NCBI GenBank assembly: GCA_963759545.1
Contig: CAVXAB010000047.1
Coordinates: forward strand, 1-64,000
Source of the DNA: Trebonia sp963759545
GTDB taxonomy: Bacteria > Actinomycetota > Actinomycetes > Streptosporangiales > Streptosporangiaceae
Length of the DNA stretch: 64,000 nt
Direction of reading: 5' to 3'
Shown here: one piece after another, positions 1 to 9,179 of the stretch
Position numbering within the stretch: position 1 is the stretch's first letter
How the letters are laid out: each line of letters starts with the position of its first letter
Notes under the pieces: generated by a model
What the model saw: the letters and a program-made list of their open reading frames with translations, nothing else
Database searches by the model: none
What the model was told of the DNA's origin: nothing
Translations under genes and position numbers: made by a program

Positions 1-1839
1 CCCAACCGCGCGCTCTTCTACACCAGCGGCCGGGCGTCCAACGAGGCGGCGTTCACCTATCAGCTGCTCGCCCGCAGGCTGGGCACCAACAACCTGCCCG
101 ACTGCTCGAACATGTGCCACGAGTCGAGCGGCGCGGCGCTGACGCAGACGATCGGGATCGGCAAGGGCACGGTCACCCTGAGGACATCTCCGACCACGCC
201 GAGCTGATCGTGGTCGTCGGGCAGAACCCGGGCACCAATCACCCGCGGATGCTCGCCGCCCTCGAGGAGGCCAAGCAGCGCGGCGCGACGATCGTCGCGA
301 TCAACCCGCTGCCAGAGGCGGGGCTGATGCGGTTCAAGAACCCGCAGAAGGCCCGCGGTCTCGCCGGCGACGGGACGAAGCTCGCCGACCGGTTCCTGCG
401 GGTCCGTGTCGGCGGGGACCTGGCGCTGTTCGCCGGGGTGAACAAGGCGCTGCTCGAACGGGACGACGCGGCACGGGAAGCAGGCGCCGGCCGCGTCCTC
501 GACCACGCGTTCATCGACTCCCGCACCGAAGGGTTCGCGGATGCCGCCCCGCGTGGCGCGCACTCGACTGGGCGGCGGTCGAGCGGCTCAGCGGGCTGAC
601 CCGGGCGCGAGATCGAGGAGTTCGCGGGCGACATCGTCGCGGCGGACAGCGTCATCGTCTGCTGGGCGATGGGCCTGACGCAGCACAAGAACGCGGTGGA
701 GACGATCCGCAGGTGATGAACTTCCTGCTGCTCCGCGGCAACATCGGCGGCCGGCGCGGGGCCGTGCCCGGTGCGCGGCACAGCAACGTCCAGGGCGACC
801 GGACGATGGGCATCTGGGAGAAGATGCCTGACGCCTTCCTCGACCGGCTGCGCGACGAGTTCGGGTTCGAGCCGCCCCGCGCGCACGGCTGGGACACGGT
901 CGACTCGATCCGGGCGATGCGCGACGGCAGGGCCGAGGTGTTCTTCGGCCTCGGCGGCAACTTCCCCGCCGCCGCGCCGGACAGCGACGTGACCGCGGCG
1001 GCCCTCGCCGGTGCGCGCTCACCGTGCACGTCTCGACCAAGCTGAACCGCGCGCACCTGCTCACCGGCCGCGAGGCGCTGATCCTGCCGTGCCTCGGGCG
1101 CACCGAGCGGGACGTGCGGCCAAGCGGTGAGCAGCATCGTGACCGTCGAGGACTCGATGAGCGTCGTGCACGCGTCGTCGGGGCGGCTCGCCCCTGCGTC
1201 GAAGCAGCTGCGCAGCGAGGTGGCGATCATCACCGGGCTGGCGGCGGAGCTGTTCGGCGACGACCTCGGGTGGACCGCGATGGGGGCGGACTACTCGGTG
1301 ATCCGGCGGCATATCGCCAACGTGGTCGACGGGTGCGCGGACTACGACGCCAGGACCGGCCAGCCCGGCGGGTTCACCATGCCGCGGCCGCCGCATGACT
1401 CGCGGACCTTCAAGACACCCACCGGGCGGGCGCAGTTCACCGTCAACGAGGTGAGCGCCGTGCAGGTGCCGCCCGGTCACCTGCTGCTGCAGACGCTCCG
1501 CTCGCACGACCAGTTCAACACCACGGTGTACGGGCTCGACGACCGGTACCGGGCGTGCACGGCGGGCGCCGCGTCGTCTTCGTCTCCGGCGAGGACCTCG
1601 CCGAGCGCGGCCTCGCGGACGGCGACGTCGTCGACCTGGTAAGCGTCTGGGCCGACGGCGAGCGCCGCGCGCCGGCCTTCCGCGTGATCGAGTACCCGAC
1701 GCCCGCGGGGTCCGCCGCCGCCTACTTTCCCGAGGCGAACGTCCTCGTCCCGCTCGATTCCACCGCCGAGGTGAGCAACACCCCGACGTCGAAGTCGGTG
1801 ATCATCCGGCTGGAGCGCGCGGCGGCACCGGCTGCGTAG
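1..1839 (+). pseudogene. FdhF/YdeP-type molybdopterin oxidoreductase, shredded by frameshifts, 5' end outside window
   Basis: Reading across all three forward frames recovers the C-terminal two thirds of a formate-dehydrogenase-H-like molybdopterin oxidoreductase. The pieces in order are YTSGRASNEAAF and NNLPDCSNMCHESSG (frame 1), VVVGQNPGTNHPRML (frame 3 from about 180), FLLLRGNIG and SNVQGDRTMGIWEKMPDA (about 720-850), VSTKLNRAHLLTG (1030), MSVVHASSGRLAP (1157) and LRSHDQFNTTVYGLDDRYR (1497), ending at 1839. Frame changes are visible near 179, 540, 608, 712, 755, 1012, 1134 and 1547. Several are explained by one missing base (for example CTG-AGG for CTG-GAG-GAC at 179). The family binds bis-MGD molybdenum and often oxidises formate or acts in acid resistance. 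Eight lesions point to real decay or to very poor consensus at this end of the sequence. The family call is secure; functionality is not. Confidence 0.85.
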
Positions 1840-1888
1840 CCGGACTGGCCGCCTGGCGCGGCGGTCTGGCCGGGCGGGGCGGTCCGTA

Positions 1889-3670
1889 ATGGTAAATTGG
1901 GCCACTCCAGATGACCTGTCCCCGCGCCCTACCGGAGCGTCCACCATGCCTGCTGTCCGTCGCACGAGGGACGGCTTGTCCGGTGACCAGGCGGGACTCA
2001 CGGCAGGAGACGAGCCCGCCGCGCCCGGTGGCCCGGCCGGCCTCGGGCATCGCCTGCGCTCGATGTCGCCGGCCGGCCTGGCGATCCTCACCGCCACCGT
2101 GCTCGCGCTGGCACTGCGGCTGTTCCTTGTCACCAGGCCTGGCTTCCTGACCTCAGGCACGGTCGAGTACGACGACGGCGTCTACCTGGGCGCGGCGCTG
2201 CGGCTGCTGCACGGCGCGCTCCCCTACAAGGACTACGCGTTCCTCCAGCCTCCTGGCATCATCGTCGTCGCGCTGCCCGGCGCGGCCCTCGGGTCGCTGA
2301 CGTCGCAGGCGACCGGGCTGGCGGCGGCCCGCATCCTCAGCGTGCTCGCGAGCACCGCGTGCGTCCCGCTTGCCGGGCGGCTCGTCAGGCACCGGGGCGT
2401 GATCGCCTGCGCGGTGACCGCCGGGCTGCTCGCGGTGTACCCGGCGGACGTGCTCTCCGGGCGGACGCTGCTGCTCGAGCCGTGGCTGAACCTGGCCTGC
2501 CTGCTCGCGGCGAACGCCGCGTTCCGCGAGGGCCGCCTGGCGAGCCCGCGGTGGCTCGCCTGGGCGGGCGTGGCGTTCGGCTGCGGCATCGCGATCAAGT
2601 TCTGGGCCGTGGTCCCCGCGGCGGTGCTGCTCGCCGCCTGCCTGATCGCGAAGCCGCCGGCGCAGACGTCACGGGCCAGGCGCGCGGGTGCGCTCTTCGG
2701 CGGCGCGGTGGGCGGCTTCGCCGTCCTCGCCGGGCCGTTCGCCCTCGCCGACCTCTCGGGGTTCATTCACGAGACGCTGCTCGACCAGGTCAGCCGGGTG
2801 GGCTCGTACACGCCGATCTCGCTGCGGCTCGCGCACCTGACCGGGCTGATCGACGTGCTCGGCCGCGACGGCAAGGTCGCCGCCCCTGGGACGACCACGC
2901 ACTCGCTGTTCGCCATGGGCGCCGAGGCCTCCACGCACATCGTGGCGGTGGGCTGGCCCGCGTACGCGGCGGCGGCCGTCGGCATCGTCCTGATCGCCTC
3001 CGGCTATTTGCGCGGGCTGCGCCAGCGGACCACGCTTGAGTGGTTCGCGCTGGTCACAGCCGTGCTGGCGACCGTGGCGATCATGGGCTACTCGGCGTTC
3101 TTCTACCACTACCCCGACTTCCCCGCGCCGTGGCTCGCCATCACCGTCGGCGCCGCCGCCGCGAGCCTCGCCTGCCTGATCAAGGGCACGGCCCCCCGGG
3201 CGCGGCTGGCCAGGCGCGTCCTGGCCGCCGCCGTCGCCGTGGTGATCCTGGCCGTCGCGGGCATCGAGGCCCGCGAGCTGGCGCCCGCTCACGTCCCGGC
3301 GAGTCCCGCGAACGTGTCCGCGCTGGTACCCGCCGGGTCTTGCCTGGTCGCCGACCAGGTCTCGTTCGCGGTCGCGGCGGACCGGTTCGCCGCGCCGAGT
3401 CCGGGCTGCCCCGACCTCATCGACTCACTCGCGGTCACGCTCAAGCTCAGCGGCGGCGTGTCACCGCAGGGCGGCGCCGGGCGCGCGCCCAAGGTCGTCG
3501 CCGGCTGGGAGGCGATCTTCGGGCAGGCCAAGTACGTGTGGCTGTCGGGCGGCGCCCCGGCGCGGATCCCGTGGACGCCCGCGCTCCAGTCCTGGTTCTC
3601 CGCCCACTTCCGGCTGCTCGCCGCGTACCCCGGGTACGGCGCGAGCAAGCTCTACGTCCGCGACAACTGA
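1889..3670 (+). CDS. GT-C fold membrane glycosyltransferase (ArnT/PMT-like, GT39 type)
   Basis: A 593-residue polytopic protein with about ten hydrophobic segments from residue 60 onward. After the first membrane span the luminal loop holds a YDDGVYLGAALRLLHG stretch followed by PYKDYAFLQPPGI. This is the acidic catalytic loop and aromatic/proline pattern of GT-C transferases that use polyprenyl-phosphate sugars. The C-terminal 150 residues form an extracytoplasmic domain ending in WFSAHFRLLAAYPGYG and KLYVRDN. The donor and acceptor cannot be read from sequence. Start choice is uncertain: the ATG at 1946 (574 residues) or at 2063 would still include the first membrane helix. It stands alone, reading into the hairpin-rich convergent spacer. 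Confidence 0.75.
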   Translation: MVNWATPDDLSPRPTGASTMPAVRRTRDGLSGDQAGLTAGDEPAAPGGPAGLGHRLRSMSPAGLAILTATVLALALRLFLVTRPGFLTSGTVEYDDGVYLGAALRLLHGALPYKDYAFLQPPGIIVVALPGAALGSLTSQATGLAAARILSVLASTACVPLAGRLVRHRGVIACAVTAGLLAVYPADVLSGRTLLLEPWLNLACLLAANAAFREGRLASPRWLAWAGVAFGCGIAIKFWAVVPAAVLLAACLIAKPPAQTSRARRAGALFGGAVGGFAVLAGPFALADLSGFIHETLLDQVSRVGSYTPISLRLAHLTGLIDVLGRDGKVAAPGTTTHSLFAMGAEASTHIVAVGWPAYAAAAVGIVLIASGYLRGLRQRTTLEWFALVTAVLATVAIMGYSAFFYHYPDFPAPWLAITVGAAAASLACLIKGTAPRARLARRVLAAAVAVVILAVAGIEARELAPAHVPASPANVSALVPAGSCLVADQVSFAVAADRFAAPSPGCPDLIDSLAVTLKLSGGVSPQGGAGRAPKVVAGWEAIFGQAKYVWLSGGAPARIPWTPALQSWFSAHFRLLAAYPGYGASKLYVRDN

Positions 3671-3741
3671 CCGGACGGGCAGCGCGGCTGAGGGCGAGGG
3701 GCCGGCGACTCCAGGGAAGTAGGCGCCTCCCAGGAAATAGC

Positions 3742-3922
3742 AGTCGCCGGCCGGGCAATGCCCGGCCGGCGACTTCGGTACCCAGATAACGTGGCCGTCT
3801 TCGCGTGACCGCGAAGACGGCTATGCCCAGCCTGTTGTTCGCATCCCCGTCCCCTATCCCCGCGGGTAGGCTGCCGCCTAGTCTGCGGAGTATCCCCCTG
3901 CTCACTCATGGCTACGATACGA
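3742..3922. repeat. Structured intergenic unit, copy 1
   Basis: First of two tandem copies in the convergent spacer between the glycosyltransferase and the ROK gene. Order of parts: a near-perfect 33-bp palindrome at 3742-3774 (16-bp arms, core GCCGGCCGGGC), a 12-bp-arm hairpin at 3794-3821 (GCCGTCTTCGCG, TGAC loop), a CATCCCCGTC box at 3842, and a 27-bp box at 3896-3922 ending TACGATACGA. The same four parts recur in the same order at 3982-4145. The hairpins could end transcription from both sides. The two downstream boxes are not explained by termination. Confidence 0.8.
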
Positions 3923-3981
3923 ACGATCGGCGAATGCAACGTCTCAACCTGAGACGGCCGGGCGACGCTCGGCTCAGGGAA

Positions 3982-4145
3982 AGTGCCGGCCGGGCATGAG
4001 CCCGGCCGGCACTGACATCGAGGCCTTCGCTTGCGCGAAGACGACTCAGGTCCAGCCCGTAGTCCACATCCCCGTCACCAATCCTCCAGGTGGGCGACCG
4101 CCCCACTTACCGGTGTTCCCCTGCTGACTCCTGGTTACGATACGA
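3982..4145. repeat. Structured intergenic unit, copy 2
   Basis: Second copy of the unit at 3742-3922. It has a 14-bp-arm palindrome at 3982-4013 (ATGA loop), a short hairpin at 4025-4040 (CTTCGC/GCGAAG), the CATCCCCGTC box at 4067, and the 27-bp box at 4119-4145, which matches copy 1 at 24 of 27 positions. Box-to-box spacing is 54 nt in copy 1 and 52 nt here, although the sequence in between differs. Palindrome cores are shared but loops and lengths vary, so structure is kept better than sequence. Confidence 0.8.
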
Positions 4146-4205
4146 CGCACTCGCTCTCGCTGCAATTGCATTGACCGCAAATGGTCACAGTTTCGGTGAG
4201 ACTAC

Positions 4206-5410
4206 CTACGACAGCCGAAGCAGCGCGGGGTTGTCGAGAACCGGCTGCCAGGCCACCTCCGCGGCGCCGATCACCGCGGCGTCGTCAAGCACGCAGCGTT
4301 CAATGGGGACCCCCGCGCCGTGACCCCACGGGCTGCGGCGCGCGACCGCCGCGCGCAGCCGCTCCGGTGCGACCGTGAGCAGTTCCCTGTACATGCCCCC
4401 GAGGATCACCCGGTCGGGGTTGACCACGTTGATCAGGCCCGCCAGGCCAAGGCCGAGGCGCACCGCGATCGCGTCGGCGGCCGCGCGGACACGCGGGTCG
4501 GCCGGGTAGCCGGCGCACAGCAAGGCGACGGCCTCGTCGAGGGCGGGAGTGCCGGGTGACGGCGGGTGACCGGCCTCGCCGAGGAACCGCTCGACGTCGC
4601 CCTCCACGCTGAGGCAGCCACGGTTGCCGCACAGGCAAGGAAGCCCCTCAGGGTCGACGCTCACGTGGCCCGCCTCCATGGCGAGGCCGTCGCTGCCCGT
4701 GTACAGCGCGCCGTGCTGCACCAGTGCGCCGCCGACACCGCGGTGCTCGGCCGACACCACGAGGAGGTGCGTGGCGTCGCGCCCGGCGCCGTGCCGGTGC
4801 TCGGCGAGCGCGCGCGCGTTGACGTCGTTGACGGCCGCGCAGCCGACCGGCCGCGCCGCGCGGGTCGCGCACGCCATGGCGGGCGACCGAGGCGGCGAAG
4901 ATGTCACGGATCGGCGCACCGTCGGGCCAGCCGACGTAGAGGGCGCGCACGGCGGTGCCCTCGGGATGGGTGACGGCGGTCGGCACCGCCACGGCGGCAC
5001 CGACGCACCGTCTGCCCGACTCGCGCAGCAGCGCGGCGCCGGCCTTTGACGACGGGGGCGAAGGCCGCCCCCGGGTCGCCGGGCGCCGGGCTGTTCGCGG
5101 CGCGGCGCGCCACGATGGTCCCGCCAAGCCCGACGAGCGCGACGGCGAAGCCGTCCGGGTGCACCTGGGCCGCGAGGGCCACGGGGCCGGACGGATCGGG
5201 CAGCAGGCGGTGCGACGGCCTGCCCTGCTGGCCGCCACCAGGCCCGGCGTCCACCACGATCAGTCCGAGGTCGCGCAGCTCACCGGTCACCGCGCCGATC
5301 GTCGCCCTGGTGACGCCGAGCTGGCTGGTCAGCGCCGACCGGGTGGGCGCCCGCCCGGTATGGATCAGCGTCAGCGCGATCCCGGTGAGCGTGGCGGAAG
5401 TAAGCTCCAC
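4206..5410 (-). pseudogene. ROK-family transcriptional regulator with two +1 frameshifts
   Basis: A winged-helix N-terminus (about residues 1-60, containing RSALTSQLGVTRATIGAV) is followed by a ROK sugar-kinase-like domain. That domain keeps the zinc motif PCLCGNRGCL and the GHVSVDPEG and NPDRVILGG segments. The frame changes near 5050 (AAAGG where AAGG restores VVKAGAALL) and again near 4875. The span is 1,205 bp, exactly two bases more than 401 codons, so two single-base insertions explain it. ROK repressors sense sugars and control neighbouring sugar genes. It is divergent from the MFS gene at 5450 with a candidate operator between them. GTG is taken as start at 5410. The product is inactive if the indels are real. 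Confidence 0.8.
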
Positions 5411-5446
5411 CCGCTTGTCCGCATGTCGATTTGCCTCTATCCTTGT

Positions 5447-5467
5447 TTTGTGCAGTTGCTATACAAA
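5447..5467. promoter_or_regulatory. Candidate ROK operator
   Basis: Imperfect dyad TTTGTG-N9-TACAAA in the 39-bp gap between the divergent ROK and MFS genes. It resembles the AGTTTG...CAAACT dyads bound by XylR/NagC-type ROK repressors. It covers the likely GTG start of the MFS gene, so a bound repressor would block that promoter or the initiation site. Confidence 0.45.
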
Positions 5468-6742
5468 CTACCGCTCCCGCTCGCCGCGCGCAACGACATA
5501 AGCCGTGCGCGCGCCGCCGTCACCGCGTTTTTCGCAATGGACGGCTTCGTGTTCGCGAGCTGGGCGGTACGCATCCCCGCGGTGAAGGCGGCGGTGGGCG
5601 CGTCGCCCGCGACCCTGGGGATAGCACTGCTCGGCGTGTCGGCCGGCGCCATCGCCACGATGGCGATGACGGGTGCGCTCTGCCGGCGGTTCGGCAGCGC
5701 GCGGCTGGTTGTGGTCGGCGCCGTCTGGCTGTCGCTGGCCCTGCTGCTGCCCGCGCTCGCCAGGTCCGCGGTGGCGCTTGGCCTTGGACTTGTGGTGTTC
5801 GGCATCGGCTACGGCGGCCTCAATGTGGCGATGAACAGCCTAGCCGTGGATCTCGTCGCGGTCCTGCGCCGTCCGGTAATGCCGTCTTTTCACGCGGCGT
5901 GGTCCCTGGGCGGCCTCGCCGGCGCGGCGCTCGGCGGCCTCGCCGCCCCCGTGCTCACCCCGCTCGCGGACTTCTCGCTCGTCTGCCTGCTCGGCCTGGC
6001 GGTGACCGCCGCGTGCGGCCGCATCGTGCTCACCACTCCCCTGCCCGTCGCCCAGGCAGAGAACGCGACCCGGGCCCCCGGTCCCGGCGGCAGCGGGGGC
6101 GCCGCCGGAACCACCGGGGCGGTAGCACGGGGGGAGACACCGAACGAAAGCGCGCCGAGCCCGTCAAGGACCGCCGGACTCACCGGGGCGTGGCGGACGG
6201 TGCTGCTGCTCGGGGTGATCGCGCTCTGCTCGACCTACGGCGAGGGCGCGGTCAGCGACTGGGGCGCCCTCCACCTGCGCGAGGACCTCGGTGCCGCCTC
6301 GGGACTCGCCGCCGCGGGCTACGCCGCCTTCGCCCTCGCCGAAGCCTGCGGCCGCCTCGCGGGCAGCGCGCTGCTCGCCCGCTTCGGCCAGACCCGCGTC
6401 CTGGTCTACGGCGGCCTGGCCACCTTCGTCGGGATGATCGCCGCGGCGCTCTCCCCGGTGCTTCCGCTTGCCCTGATCGGCTTCGCCCTGGCCGGGCTTG
6501 GCGTGGCCAACGCGTTCCCCACGGCCATGGCCCGCGTCGGCATCCTGGCGGGCCCGCACGGCGTGGCGACCGCCTCGACCCTCGGCTACGCCGGCTTCCT
6601 CCTCGGCCCGCCCATGATCGGCTTCCTGGCCGGCGCCATCAGCCTCCGCGTCGCACTGACGACCGTCTGCCTCCTGGCGTTGGTCGCCATCGTCCTGGCT
6701 CGTACCGCCTCCCGCGCCCAGCAGGCACCCGACAAGGGCTGA
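5450..6742 (+). CDS. MFS transporter, FucP/YbjJ-like
   Basis: About 430 residues with 12 hydrophobic segments in two halves. The halves are separated by a Gly/Ala/Arg-rich cytoplasmic loop around residues 200-240. The first helix carries MDGFVFASWAVRIPAVK and the second half carries YGEGAVSDWGALHL, which is typical of the YbjJ branch of the sugar/proton symporter-like MFS family. The open frame extends far upstream through the opposite-strand ROK gene, and that part is a shadow. GTG at 5450, 39 bp from the ROK start, is the first sensible start, and no good ribosome binding site precedes it. The divergent ROK gene suggests sugar-responsive control. Substrate unknown. Confidence 0.75.
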   Translation: MQLLYKLPLPLAARNDISRARAAVTAFFAMDGFVFASWAVRIPAVKAAVGASPATLGIALLGVSAGAIATMAMTGALCRRFGSARLVVVGAVWLSLALLLPALARSAVALGLGLVVFGIGYGGLNVAMNSLAVDLVAVLRRPVMPSFHAAWSLGGLAGAALGGLAAPVLTPLADFSLVCLLGLAVTAACGRIVLTTPLPVAQAENATRAPGPGGSGGAAGTTGAVARGETPNESAPSPSRTAGLTGAWRTVLLLGVIALCSTYGEGAVSDWGALHLREDLGAASGLAAAGYAAFALAEACGRLAGSALLARFGQTRVLVYGGLATFVGMIAAALSPVLPLALIGFALAGLGVANAFPTAMARVGILAGPHGVATASTLGYAGFLLGPPMIGFLAGAISLRVALTTVCLLALVAIVLARTASRAQQAPDKG

Positions 6743-6787
6743 ACGCCGCCGCGCTTCGCGCTTGACTGCCGCAGCGCTTCGCGCCTG

Positions 6788-6869
6788 TTGCTGTTATCAC
6801 CAGCCGCAGGGGGCTCGCGGAACATAGTGGATCGCTGCTACCGCTATCGCGTGTAAATCGATCCACTAT
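6788..6869 (+). repeat. TTGCTGTTATC motif plus inverted repeat (copy A)
   Basis: The 11-mer TTGCTGTTATC at 6788-6798 is followed 25 bp later by an 11-bp-arm inverted repeat (ATAGTGGATCG at 6824-6834, complement at 6859-6869, 24-nt loop). A second exact copy of the 11-mer lies at 6911-6921 without a clear hairpin. The spacer lies between the convergent MFS and whiA genes. The same motif-plus-hairpin layout recurs at 14198-14283 and 51542-51625. Confidence 0.7.
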
Positions 6870-6971
6870 CTTCCCAGCCCGGGCGCCAGGGCAACCGTGC
6901 ACGGAGCTTGTTGCTGTTATCGCGCGAAGATCCGCCGTCTCGGTGGCCGGTCGACCGTCCCGGGTATCCCG

Positions 6972-7949
6972 TCAGGGCAGCATGTCGGCCGTGAGGCACG
7001 CCTCCGTTGACGGCATGCCCAGGTCGGCGGCGCGGCGGTCGGCCATGGCAAGCAGGCGGCGGATGCGGCCGGCGATGGCGTCCTTGGTCAGCGGCGGGTC
7101 GGCGAGCTGGCCGAGTTCCTCAAGGGACGCCTGCCGGTTGGCGACGCGCAGCCGCCCGGCCATGACCAGGTGATCGGGTGCGTCGGTGCCGAGGATCTCG
7201 AGCGCGCGCTCCACCCGGGCGCCTGCCGCGACGGCGGCACGGGCCGACCTGCGCAGGTTGGCGTCGTCGAAGTTCGCGAGCCGGTTGGCGGTCGCCCTGA
7301 CCTCGCGGCGCATCCGGCGTTCCTCCCACGCCAGCACGCTGTCATGGGCGCCAAGCCTGGTCAGCATCGCCGCGATCGCCTCGCCGTCGCGGATCACCAC
7401 CCGGTCCACGCCGCGGACCTCGCGCGCCTTCGCGGAGATCTTCAGCCGCCGCGCCGCCCCGACAAGGGCCAGCGCCGCCTCAGAGCCCGGGCAGGTGATT
7501 TCGAGTGCCATCGAGCGGCCCGGCTCGGTCAGCGACCCGTGCACGAGGAACGCGCCGCGCCAGGCCGCCTCGCAGTCGCAGATGCCGCCGGACACGACCT
7601 GCCGCGGCAGCCCGCGCACCGGGCGGCCGAAGCTGTCGATCAGGCCCGTCTGCCTGGCGAGGCTGTCGCCGCCCTTCGCCACCCTGACCACGTACCGGTT
7701 GCCCTTGCGCAGCCCGCCGGGCGCCAGGACGAGCAACTCGGACGGCTGGCCGAACACCTCGGAGATCGACGCCCGCAGCCGCCTGGCCACCGCCGCGGTG
7801 TCAAGCTCAGCCTCGATCACGATGTGCCCGGCGGTCAGCGTCAGCCCGCCCGCGAACCGCAGCAGCGTGGACACTTCCGTCTTCCTGCAGCACGGCTTGA
7901 CCGCCGGTACCCGGCTGAGCTCGTCTTTCACGACGCCCGTCATCGCCAT
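6972..7949 (-). CDS. whiA: WhiA, sporulation and cell-division transcription regulator
   Basis: WhiA pairs with WhiB to activate sporulation-septation genes in streptomycetes and is conserved across Gram-positives. The start MAMTGVVKDELSRV at 7949 gives 325 residues, the usual size. The N-terminal LAGLIDADG-like domain includes KPCCRKTEVSTLLRF and CDCEAAWRGAFLVHGSL. The C-terminal helix-turn-helix reads NRQASLEELGQLADPPLTKDA. An in-frame extension to 8036 exists, but it is encoded by the G-rich repeat upstream and should not be included. It is the last gene of the uvrC-rapZ-yvcK-whiA set. Confidence 0.95.
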   Translation of the reverse strand: MAMTGVVKDELSRVPAVKPCCRKTEVSTLLRFAGGLTLTAGHIVIEAELDTAAVARRLRASISEVFGQPSELLVLAPGGLRKGNRYVVRVAKGGDSLARQTGLIDSFGRPVRGLPRQVVSGGICDCEAAWRGAFLVHGSLTEPGRSMALEITCPGSEAALALVGAARRLKISAKAREVRGVDRVVIRDGEAIAAMLTRLGAHDSVLAWEERRMRREVRATANRLANFDDANLRRSARAAVAAGARVERALEILGTDAPDHLVMAGRLRVANRQASLEELGQLADPPLTKDAIAGRIRRLLAMADRRAADLGMPSTEACLTADMLP

Positions 7950-7978
7950 CGCGACAGCACCCCCATAACTCTCTGCTT

Positions 7979-8020
7979 CAGTTGTCTCCCGGGGGACGAC
8001 CCCCCGTACCCCCGGGTGCC
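7979..8020 (-). repeat. G-rich dispersed element upstream of whiA (copy a)
   Basis: Read on the minus strand this is GGGGG-TACGGGGGG-TCGT-CCCCCGGGAGACAACTGA, ending about 27 nt before the whiA start. The G run and C run can pair around TCGT. Matching sequences lie at 34651-34684 (same position relative to a merR gene), 54575-54650 (upstream of tetR) and 9086-9172 (inside yvcK). Confidence 0.7.
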
Positions 8021-8105
8021 GGATGATCCTCGGCATGTGTTTACCCGGGCGCGTCCTCGCGCCCAGGCCGTTGCCTGCTGGCGGCCCACGGCCGCCGTTC
8101 CCGCG

Positions 8106-9179
8106 TCACTCCGCACGGAATACCTGACGGAAGGCCTCGGCCAGCCGTACCGGGTCGTGCCGCGCGCCGTCCGGCGCCGCCACGTCGGCGAGCGTGAGGG
8201 ACGCGCGGAGCAGCGCCGCCGCCTTCCTCAGCTCCGCCGCCGCGCCGGCCACCGCCTCGGCGTCGGCGAGCACGACATCAAAAGACAATGATGGCGCGTG
8301 ATCGGCGAGAACTTCCAGATGCCGGTGCGGGGAAAATCCCTCGGTCTCCCCCGGCTGCGCCATCAGGTTCAGCGCCACGAGCTTACGCGCCGAGGTGGCG
8401 GTCAGCGCGGAGCGCAACGACGGCACGAGCAGGTGCGGCAGCACGGAGGTGAACCACGATCCTGGCCCGAACACCACCCAGTCCGCCTCAAGTATCGCGG
8501 CCACCGCCTCTGGCACGGCGGGCGGGTCGGCGGGCAGCAGCGAGATCGACCTGACCCGGCCGGGGGTGACCGCCACCGCCGCCTGCCCGCGCACGGTGGA
8601 CACCGCGGCAGGCTGCGCCGGGTCAAGCCCTTCCACGCAAGCGACGATGTCCATCGGCACCGCCGCCATCGGCAGCACCCGCCCGGTCACCCGCAGCAGC
8701 CGGCCGACCCAGTCCAGGCCCGCGACCGGGTCGCCGAGCAGGTCCCACAGCCCGGCGATGAGCAAGTTGCCAAGGGAATGCCCGGCCAGGTCGCCGTCGC
8801 CGCCGAACCGGTGCTGCACCACGCTGGCCCACGTCGTGCCCCACTCGTCGTCACCGCAGAGCGCCGCGAGTGCCATCCGCAGGTCGCCGGGCGGCAGGGC
8901 GCCGAACTCCTGGCGGAGGCGGCCGGACGACCCGCCGTTGTCGGCCACGGTAACGATCGCGGTCACGTCGTCCGTCACCCGGCGCAACGCGGAAAGCGAC
9001 GCGGCCAAGCCGTGCCCCCCGCCGAGCGCGACAACGCGCGGGGCTCTAACCCCAGCCACAGCGCGGGGGGCGAGCGGTTTTTGCGAGTCCCCCCGCAGGG
9101 GGGCAATGGGGGGACGGAGTCCTCCCATGATTGGGGGGGTCCCCGGGGGGGTCATCCCCCCGGGAGAATCACTGTTCAC
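8106..9179 (-). CDS. yvcK: YvcK/CofD-like gluconeogenesis factor
   Basis: A 357-residue protein of the YvcK (GlmR) family, UDP-sugar-binding proteins that route carbon into cell-wall precursors. The Rossmann core begins VVALGGGHGLAASLSALRRV. TVADNGGSSGRLRQEFG and HSLGNLLIAGL are the other family signatures, and VVFGPGSWFTSVLPHL is the CofD-like loop. It overlaps the rapZ stop by four bases (GTGA), so translation is probably coupled. The first 43 or so residues are Pro/Gly-rich and encoded entirely by a dispersed G-rich repeat (9050-9172). A GTG at 9059 would start directly at the conserved core. Confidence 0.93.
   Translation of the reverse strand: MNSDSPGGMTPPGTPPIMGGLRPPIAPLRGDSQKPLAPRAVAGVRAPRVVALGGGHGLAASLSALRRVTDDVTAIVTVADNGGSSGRLRQEFGALPPGDLRMALAALCGDDEWGTTWASVVQHRFGGDGDLAGHSLGNLLIAGLWDLLGDPVAGLDWVGRLLRVTGRVLPMAAVPMDIVACVEGLDPAQPAAVSTVRGQAAVAVTPGRVRSISLLPADPPAVPEAVAAILEADWVVFGPGSWFTSVLPHLLVPSLRSALTATSARKLVALNLMAQPGETEGFSPHRHLEVLADHAPSLSFDVVLADAEAVAGAAAELRKAAALLRASLTLADVAAPDGARHDPVRLAEAFRQVFRAE
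9050..9172 (+). repeat. G-rich dispersed element forming the 5' end of yvcK (copy d)
   Basis: An AACCCCAGCCACAGCG box at 9051-9067 is followed by G/C runs and ends with CCCCCCGGGAGA near 9172. The same order (AACCGCAGCCACAGCG, ...CCTCCCATG..., CCCCCCGGGAGA) is present at 54523-54643. In yvcK, read antisense, it encodes about 43 N-terminal residues in frame. Confidence 0.7.

Noticed and set aside
3742..4145. Known riboswitch (cyclic-di-AMP ydaO, cobalamin) or 6C RNA
   Set aside because: I could not match the conserved core sequences of these classes on either strand, and the location between convergent genes is wrong for a 5' riboswitch.
4955..5449. N-terminal extension of the MFS gene
   Set aside because: It runs antisense through the ROK gene and lacks membrane segments; family alignment starts near 5450.
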